Positions 62,330-64,000 of a stretch of DNA of 64,000 nt are shown here, one piece after another. The notes beneath the pieces were generated by a model. That model ran no database searches, was not told the DNA's origin, and saw only the letters and a list, made by a program, of their open reading frames with translations. Each line of letters starts with the position of its first letter. Position 1 is the stretch's first letter. The position numbers and the translations under genes were made by a program. Source of the stretch: Bacteroides sp. GM023 (GTDB lineage Bacteria; Bacteroidota; Bacteroidia; Bacteroidales; Bacteroidaceae); the NCBI RefSeq assembly GCF_014750685.1, contig NZ_JAAXGE010000012.1, positions 19,337-83,336 on the forward strand. The letters are read 5' to 3'.

Positions 62330-62389
62330 TTTGCTTGCTAAATATAAATTGCTACTTTTGTCGTAGTTTACTTTCGAGCGACGAAAGTT
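62330..62389 (+). promoter_or_regulatory. Promoter with a 5' hairpin, upstream of the unknown gene at 62659
   Basis: TTTG (62330-62333), 20 bases, TACTTTTG (62354-62361) is an exact -33/-7 pair. Immediately after the expected start site is a hairpin ACTTTCG-AGCGA-CGAAAGT (62371-62389), so the transcript would begin with a stem-loop. The leader to the next gene would be about 290 bases and contains another stem (GTTCCCG at 62593 with CGGGAAC at 62628). Confidence 0.65.
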
Positions 62390-62658
62390 ACTTTTAATAA
62401 TTTTATTGAGAACGGTTATTTATTGTATTCATACATAAAATCTGCTAATTTTAATCTAGTGAATAACAGTAAGTGACAGGTCTCGCGCATCTTTTGTATA
62501 TATACTTTGTTATATACTCAAATGGGCGTGGGGCTATCACTTGTGTTCACTAGAGGGTCTTAGCAGATACCTATGTATGGCGTAAGTAGATAGTTCCCGC
62601 GCTCTCTTTTTTATAATCTCGCACCACCGGGAACTGATGCGGTAATTTACACAAAATT

Positions 62659-63006
62659 ATGTCCGGAGATTTTAACCGAATCATTATCCAGTTAATTCAG
62701 AGTCCTGTAATGAACTGGTCTATTTCAGATTTAACCTTTCGTGAATGCGAGTATACCTATGCTTTAATAAAGGAGGTGGTGGATATGTCAGTGGAAGAGG
62801 ATTATACCTTATTGGATTATATCCAGATGGCACGTCTTGAGTATTGTCTGGGCGAACTGTCATGCCGGATAAACGGTAATGGTGAGGATGCCGTCCTTCA
62901 TTACAGGGGTGCCCTTCGCTTGTTGGAAAAAGGCGGTTTCGACCTTAGTTTAAAGAAATGGGTTGGACTTGTCAGCTTACGTATAGAGGGTTTATCGGAA
63001 GGATAA
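62659..63006 (+). CDS. Unrecognised 115-residue protein
   Basis: The family is not recognised. The protein looks mostly helical and is soluble, with no signal peptide: LIQSPVMNWSISDLTFRE, then YALIKEVVDMSV, MARLEYCLGELSCRI and YRGALRLLEKGGFDLSLK. The middle has a TPR-like feel. A good promoter at 62330, a long structured leader and a strong terminator at 63034 show that it is a real single-gene unit. It lies just upstream of a ribosomal RNA operon, but no link is evident. Confidence 0.65.
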   Translation: MSGDFNRIIIQLIQSPVMNWSISDLTFRECEYTYALIKEVVDMSVEEDYTLLDYIQMARLEYCLGELSCRINGNGEDAVLHYRGALRLLEKGGFDLSLKKWVGLVSLRIEGLSEG

Positions 63007-63033
63007 ATAATAGTTTGTCATCTACTCATTGAT

Positions 63034-63086
63034 AAGAGGATGTCCGAGTTTTCTCTTTTCCCTTACGGACGTCCTCTTGCTTTTTA
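63034..63086 (+). terminator. Intrinsic terminator of the 62659 gene
   Basis: A 13-pair stem joins AAGAGGATGTCCG (63034-63046) to CGGACGTCCTCTT (63066-63078) with one G-U pair. It is followed by GCTTTTTATCC. Confidence 0.82.
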
Positions 63087-63300
63087 TCCTTTCTTTTCCT
63101 CTTTTTTTCTTCTTATTCCTTTTTTTCTTGTAATTCTCGCTCTTTTTTCTTTCCTTGCCTTTGTCTTTTTGCGCGCATTACGCGCACACGTGAATATAAT
63201 AATGTGTACTCCCTTGCCCGTTCCCGTACACACTCCACCCCATATTAAAAAAATATGTTCTACAATATCCTTATAATTCAACGAGTTAGCCTACCCATTC
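63087..63300. other. Polypyrimidine tract, no gene seen
   Basis: The plus strand from about 63050 to 63170 is almost all C and T, with many short T-runs, followed by a GCGCGCATTACGCGC inverted segment. Short open frames across it on both strands are low-complexity and not considered genes. The tract lies between the terminator at 63034 and the ribosomal promoters. Confidence 0.6.
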
Positions 63301-63330
63301 AAAAATAATTAGAAAAAAGAGCAGGATATA

Positions 63331-63362
63331 TTTGGAGTATATCCCAAAAGGGGCTACTTTTG
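63331..63362 (+). promoter_or_regulatory. rRNA promoter P1
   Basis: TTTG (63331-63334), 20 bases, TACTTTTG (63355-63362), followed by CACCCGCTTTC. First of three promoters ahead of the 16S gene. Confidence 0.75.
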
Positions 63363-63456
63363 CACCCGCTTTCCAAGAGAAGAAAGCCTTGATGAAATGA
63401 CTTAGTGATAAAGCGTAAGACCGCTTAATAATAAGAACAAAAAACTTCCGATAAAG

Positions 63457-63489
63457 TTTGGAAGATATAACTTAAAGTTCTTATCTTTG
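63457..63489 (+). promoter_or_regulatory. rRNA promoter P2
   Basis: TTTG (63457-63460), 21 bases, TATCTTTG (63482-63489). The upstream AACTTCCGATAAAG block is repeated before P3. Confidence 0.78.
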
Positions 63490-63604
63490 CAGTCCGATTC
63501 GCAAAGAAAACGGTTTATCTTTTCTTAATTGATTATTCTTTCCCTTTCGCAAAGAGAGCCTGAGAAACGAGTTGAAAAAGAAAATAAAAAAACTTCCGAA
63601 AAAG

Positions 63605-63636
63605 TTTGGTAGTTAAAATTAAACCCCTTACCTTTG
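63605..63636 (+). promoter_or_regulatory. rRNA promoter P3
   Basis: TTTG (63605-63608), 20 bases, TACCTTTG (63629-63636), followed by CACCCGCTTTT as in P1. The upstream AACTTCCGAAAAAG block matches that of P2. The leader to the 16S start is about 200 bases. Confidence 0.78.
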
Positions 63637-63842
63637 CACCCGCTTTTAAAACGAAAGCAACAAGTTCTTTGAAATATTGATAAACAATACAAGTAGTACA
63701 AGTTAAAAAATAGAACCGTCAATACTTGTTTCAGAAGTAGCAATACAAATGAAACTTAGGTATTTGAAAAGAGTCAATAAATTTTGTACGGCATCCTGAA
63801 CAGAGCAAGAACCATCCTTTACGGATGATTAAAATAACTTTT

Positions 63843-64000
63843 ACAATGAAGAGTTTGATCCTGGCTCAGGATGAACGCTAGCTACAGGCTTAACACATGC
63901 AAGTCGAGGGGCAGCATTTTAGTTTGCTTGCAAACTAAAGATGGCGACCGGCGCACGGGTGAGTAACACGTATCCAACCTGCCGATAACTCGGGGATAGC
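63843..64000 (+). rRNA. 16S ribosomal RNA (5' part, cut by window edge)
   Basis: The segment begins ACAATGAAGAGTTTGATC and continues with CTGGCTCAGGATGAACGC, the universal 16S 5' end in its Bacteroidetes form. Helix regions GGCTTAACACATGCAAGTCG and GGCGCACGGGTGAGTAACAC follow. The first variable loop (GCATTTTAGTTTGCTTGC) fits the B. ovatus / B. xylanisolvens group from memory. About the first 158 bases are present; the exact mature 5' end is approximate. Confidence 0.97.

Noticed and set aside
63040..63281. Open frames on both strands across the polypyrimidine tract
   Set aside because: Biased composition (runs of F/S/L or K/R) explained by the C/T-rich DNA; they overlap the terminator at 63034.
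1..64000. tRNA genes, plasmid origin or prophage genes
   Set aside because: No cloverleaf, integrase, capsid or replication gene was seen; only an IS and a group II intron are mobile.

Overview
The window is chromosomal DNA of a gut Bacteroides. The 16S rRNA gene that begins at the right edge has a typical Bacteroides 5' end, and its first variable loop looks most like the B. ovatus / B. xylanisolvens group (recalled, not searched). Promoters fit the Bacteroides -33 TTTG / -7 TAnnTTTG pattern. Most of the 64 kb consists of three Sus-like nutrient-uptake loci (polysaccharide utilisation loci, PULs), with a few household genes and two mobile elements.

Layout. Positions 1-7611 hold lpxK (partial) and sppA on the minus strand, a secreted histidine (MINPP-like) phosphatase with a GH92 alpha-mannosidase, an unusual array of CCCGGG palindromes, and a minus-strand ECF sigma/FecR anti-sigma pair. 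PUL1 (7939-19614) is SusC (with STN domain), SusD, a SusE-like binding lipoprotein, a BACON/TIM-barrel lipoprotein, a GH5-like enzyme and a GH20 hexosaminidase. A group II intron (about 19699-21622) sits between PUL1 and a lacI-type repressor gene, exactly at the repressor's 3' end. PUL2 (23048-42972) is divergent from that repressor and is the most unusual part: FAD oxidoreductase, Na+/solute symporter, BACON lipoprotein, SusC without STN, SusD, two small unknown proteins, an MBL-fold lipoprotein, a second FAD oxidoreductase, a propeller/histidine-phosphatase fusion, a mannitol-type dehydrogenase, an SGNH esterase, a zinc polyol dehydrogenase and a fructokinase. It has no recognisable glycoside hydrolase or lyase. 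PUL3 (43276-58791) is ECF sigma, FecR, SusC (STN), SusD, a GH43-like propeller, a three-module SusE-like protein, GH42, a second GH5-like enzyme and GH97. Hexokinase (minus), an ISAs1-family element with exact ends, a gene-poor repeat-rich stretch, a small unknown gene and a three-promoter rRNA leader complete the window.

How the genes fit together. PUL1 and PUL3 are paralogous: related SusC, SusD, SusE-like and GH5-like proteins and the same sigma/anti-sigma logic. Each also has a minus-strand intrinsic terminator with an upstream minus-strand promoter just before susC, the layout of a DonS-like antisense RNA. PUL2 differs in control (LacI) and in chemistry. Its enzymes suggest removal of phosphate and ester groups outside the cytoplasm, import by the symporter, oxidation of a hexitol to fructose, and phosphorylation to fructose 6-phosphate. 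This substrate assignment is inference; the gene order and motifs are seen directly.
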